A model generated the notes under the pieces. The model had not been told where the DNA came from, made no database searches, and was given only the letters and a program-made list of their open reading frames with translations. Both the position numbers and the translations under genes were made by a program. Below, one piece after another: positions 61,607-64,000 of a stretch of DNA of 64,000 nucleotides (position 1 is the first letter of the stretch; each line of letters begins with the position of its first letter). This DNA comes from Pedobacter sp. UBA5917 (GTDB taxonomy: Bacteria > Bacteroidota > Bacteroidia > Sphingobacteriales > Sphingobacteriaceae), in contig NZ_DJDT01000151.1 in the NCBI RefSeq assembly GCF_002432345.1, positions 19,305-83,304 on the forward strand. The letters run 5' to 3'.

Positions 61607-64000
61607 TTAATCCTTTGTAAACCGTAATATGGTATACGAAAATGGTTTAAAACCATAAACCGGGTGATCTGTGGGCATTAGCACTTTCGAATATTGTGTA
61701 ATGTATTCTTTTTGCTTTTTAGCAGTATTACGTTCCTTGAGATTGCCTGAAAGTGTTGAAACATTAACTTCAGGGGCTCTGTTTTCAAAACCTGTAAATT
61801 CAAATCTTGCATCTATTGTTTCAGCAGTTGTATTTACCACATACAATACCAAATCCTTACCTTTTTCACTTCTTGCCGCCGTAATATCCAGATTACCATT
61901 AACCGATGTATTGATTCTTAACGGCAGATGATTTTCGGCCTGCATTTGCTGCGCATAAAAGGGCGGCATACCCCAAACCTGATCGGGAGTAAAAAAGATC
62001 TGTCCCTGATCCCAATCGTTATCATTTTGCCTATCTGGCTGTAAAGCGTTTGCCGGACTCGACGTTAGTACGTCTTCACTGTGTTTGCGTATAGCATTCA
62101 TATTCGTAGCATGGCCAAGTGCACGTTGCATACCGTGTTTACTTCCATTTTCTTCAAATACGGCAATTTTCATTGTGGTATTGGGATCCCATTTCTTAAA
62201 ACGGTCCAGCATATCCGTTAGCTGTTTATCAGTTTCTTTACCTGCTGATGGATCATCGCCTCCAACATGGAGATCCCAATAATCGGCCTTTCCATTCAAT
62301 TCTTTAAACACATATTCCATATTTGGCGAATCAGGACGCCACCATGCCGCCTGCACCAATTTAAGCGAGTTGTCTTTTTGCCGCATGGCATCGGCCAGAA
62401 TTTTAAAGCGCTGTACATATTCTTCATAAGCTGCCCTGCTATCTCCGTTAAATATCACTTCTTCGTTCCCAATTTCTATATATTTAACATGATAAGGTTC
62501 AGGATGTCCGTTTTTGGCCCTTTTCGCCCCCCAGGTGGAGTTTTTATCTCCATTAAGGTATTCTACCATATCGGCCATATCTTCCGGCGTTTCATAAATG
62601 TTGATCGCAAAACAGGGTGTTATCTGGGTTTGTTCGCAAAATTTTAAAAACTCTTCAACTCCAAAGCCATTTGAGGCATACCAGTTCCAATGACCGCGGT
62701 ATGGCATCCGTTTATCCGGATCACCGATCATATTTTTAAATTTATATCCTGGCGCATTTACCATTGTGCCGGCATAACGCAGAAAGGTGAGCCCTTGCGA
62801 AACCAGCATTTTTCCAATGTCGGCGCGTATCGGCAATCCGTTAAACTGATCCTTCCCTGTACCCATTAGTACCACCTGATCAATCCACAGTTTCCCTTTC
62901 GAAGTGAGGTAAACAGCCAAACGTGCATTTGCATCAGTTGCATTTGAAGTAAGATTGAAAGTGAATTTCTTCCAATTTTTTCCTATTGCATTAATTTGGT
63001 GTTTTGCATAGGTTTTGCTCCCGTCAATGTTTTCCAGTGCTATTGTAACTGGTCCTTCAATTGTACCTTTCAGGTAAATCCTTCCATGAAACAACTGGTC
63101 TTTTCTTGTAGCAATCCCCCAGCGGTTTAAACTCCTGTTGGCTACTCCAACTTTCCCCACGCCACTGATAAAATTAATGATCTGCGATTTTTTCCCATTG
63201 TATGCAGCAGTAGAATCAATGTGAAATGTTGCTTTTGCATGGTTGCTTTTAACAAGATCCCAGTTGTAACTCACCTCTTCGTTCGGTGCATTAACCAGTT
63301 TAAGCTGTTCGGTTTTACCTTGATCAGAAATACTAATATTCCTGAATTCCATGTCCGATTTCCATGTACGCAAGCCGATCTTACCAGATAAAATTGGCTG
63401 ATCATTATCTGTAAATGAAAGCACCTGTTTAGTATTCAAAAAGATCTCCATCTGTCTGTCTTTCAATACCAACCGCAGTTTGTTCCAGCTTTGTGGCGAA
63501 AAATCAACCAATGCTTCTTTCAATAAACGGAAATTTTGAAGGTGTTTTCCAAGGGCTACTTTTTTACCATCGGCACTTAAACTTAATTCATATCCATCAA
63601 AAGCATCATCACCTATTCCCTCGTTCGCCACACGGAAAATCAGTCCGCCGCCATCACCTTTATTGGTAAACCTGATTTCGGCTTCAACAGCACCATCAAC
63701 GATATTTTTCGGTTCATAAATCAGCTTTGCGCTATGATCGGGTTCTACACCAATGTGATGGACGCCATTCATTTGTACTTCACTTTTTGTATTCCTGCCC
63801 GGTTTTATCGTAACAATACCATTATTACCTGTCCAGAAACCCGAATACCTGCGCCATTGGTTAAAATTTAGGCCTGTACTAGGTTCTTCAAAACTTTCGC
63901 CGAAAATCCGCTGATCGTAAAAACCGCCATAAATTTCGTGGTTTACATCTTCGATGTTGGAGCCATAAATAAGTGGACTGATTTTATTTTCAATTTTATC
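61607..64000 (-). CDS. GH51 alpha-L-arabinofuranosidase-like enzyme, 5' partial
   Basis: Glycoside hydrolase family 51, releasing arabinofuranose from plant arabinan or arabinoxylan. The frame is open through the right edge: the last 76 codons give ISPLIYGSNIEDVNHEIYG and RIFGESFEEP, the family N-terminus, so the ATG at 63772 is internal. A concanavalin-like insert of ~150 residues follows (YEPKNIVDGAVEAEIRF... to GLRTWKSDMEFRNI), then the barrel with the acid/base IEIGNEE near 62464 and the nucleophile region VFEENG near 62150, then the C-terminal beta domain ending SYTILRF. Signal peptide not visible because of the edge. Confidence 0.9.
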   Translation of the reverse strand, partial: DKIENKISPLIYGSNIEDVNHEIYGGFYDQRIFGESFEEPSTGLNFNQWRRYSGFWTGNNGIVTIKPGRNTKSEVQMNGVHHIGVEPDHSAKLIYEPKNIVDGAVEAEIRFTNKGDGGGLIFRVANEGIGDDAFDGYELSLSADGKKVALGKHLQNFRLLKEALVDFSPQSWNKLRLVLKDRQMEIFLNTKQVLSFTDNDQPILSGKIGLRTWKSDMEFRNISISDQGKTEQLKLVNAPNEEVSYNWDLVKSNHAKATFHIDSTAAYNGKKSQIINFISGVGKVGVANRSLNRWGIATRKDQLFHGRIYLKGTIEGPVTIALENIDGSKTYAKHQINAIGKNWKKFTFNLTSNATDANARLAVYLTSKGKLWIDQVVLMGTGKDQFNGLPIRADIGKMLVSQGLTFLRYAGTMVNAPGYKFKNMIGDPDKRMPYRGHWNWYASNGFGVEEFLKFCEQTQITPCFAINIYETPEDMADMVEYLNGDKNSTWGAKRAKNGHPEPYHVKYIEIGNEEVIFNGDSRAAYEEYVQRFKILADAMRQKDNSLKLVQAAWWRPDSPNMEYVFKELNGKADYWDLHVGGDDPSAGKETDKQLTDMLDRFKKWDPNTTMKIAVFEENGSKHGMQRALGHATNMNAIRKHSEDVLTSSPANALQPDRQNDNDWDQGQIFFTPDQVWGMPPFYAQQMQAENHLPLRINTSVNGNLDITAARSEKGKDLVLYVVNTTAETIDARFEFTGFENRAPEVNVSTLSGNLKERNTAKKQKEYITQYSKVLMPTDHPVYGFKPFSYTILRFTKD

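Overview
The window reads as the chromosome of a Pedobacter-like member of the Sphingobacteriaceae (Bacteroidetes). Three SusC/SusD pairs, -7 promoter elements of the TAnnTTTG type, A-rich ribosome binding sites, a DUF4295 gene after rpmB-rpmG, and many GTCAT..CGA palindromic intergenic repeats support this. The genus is an inference. No rRNA, tRNA, CRISPR, transposase or phage gene was seen.

Layout. 1-11 kb is housekeeping and small accessory genes: a Kef-type antiporter cut by the window edge, a DUF2157-like membrane protein, YjbQ, a YihY/BrkB protein, a secreted hydrolase, a VOC/DoxX pair divergent from a GlxA-type regulator, a LiaF-like protein and rpiA. Intergenic DNA here holds four copies of a ~108-bp terminator-ended element whose hairpin covaries between copies, a candidate small RNA family. 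11-17 kb carries a TonB-dependent receptor, a propeller/cytochrome c fusion and a DUF1080 protein. 17-41 kb is a glycan/glycoprotein utilisation region, all on the minus strand: two GH92 alpha-mannosidases, two basic secretory proteins and a third HExxH lipoprotein, SusCD pair 1 with a discoidin-like lipoprotein, a ROK kinase-like protein, a GtaA-like protein, a LacI regulator and SusCD pair 2. Palindromes of the form TAAAACGTTTTA lie upstream of five of these units and suggest one LacI regulon.

41-48.7 kb holds lpxB, a small membrane protein and surE, a secreted M16 peptidase, a GH130 enzyme and CsbD. 48.8-53.2 kb is a third SusCD pair on the plus strand with no enzymes beside it. 53-59 kb is acs and the conserved set rpmB-rpmG-DUF4295-ftsY-rimO, with a small antitoxin-like gene that may be nonsense-truncated. 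59.3-61.1 kb has three tandem paralogous lipoproteins whose spacers are more alike than their coding parts. The window ends inside a GH51 arabinofuranosidase.

How the genes fit together. The 17-41 kb block would bind a mannose-rich glycoprotein or glycopeptide through SusD, discoidin and SusC, cut protein with the HExxH proteins, trim alpha-mannose with GH92, and phosphorylate sugar with the ROK protein, under LacI control. The substrate is inferred from family membership only.
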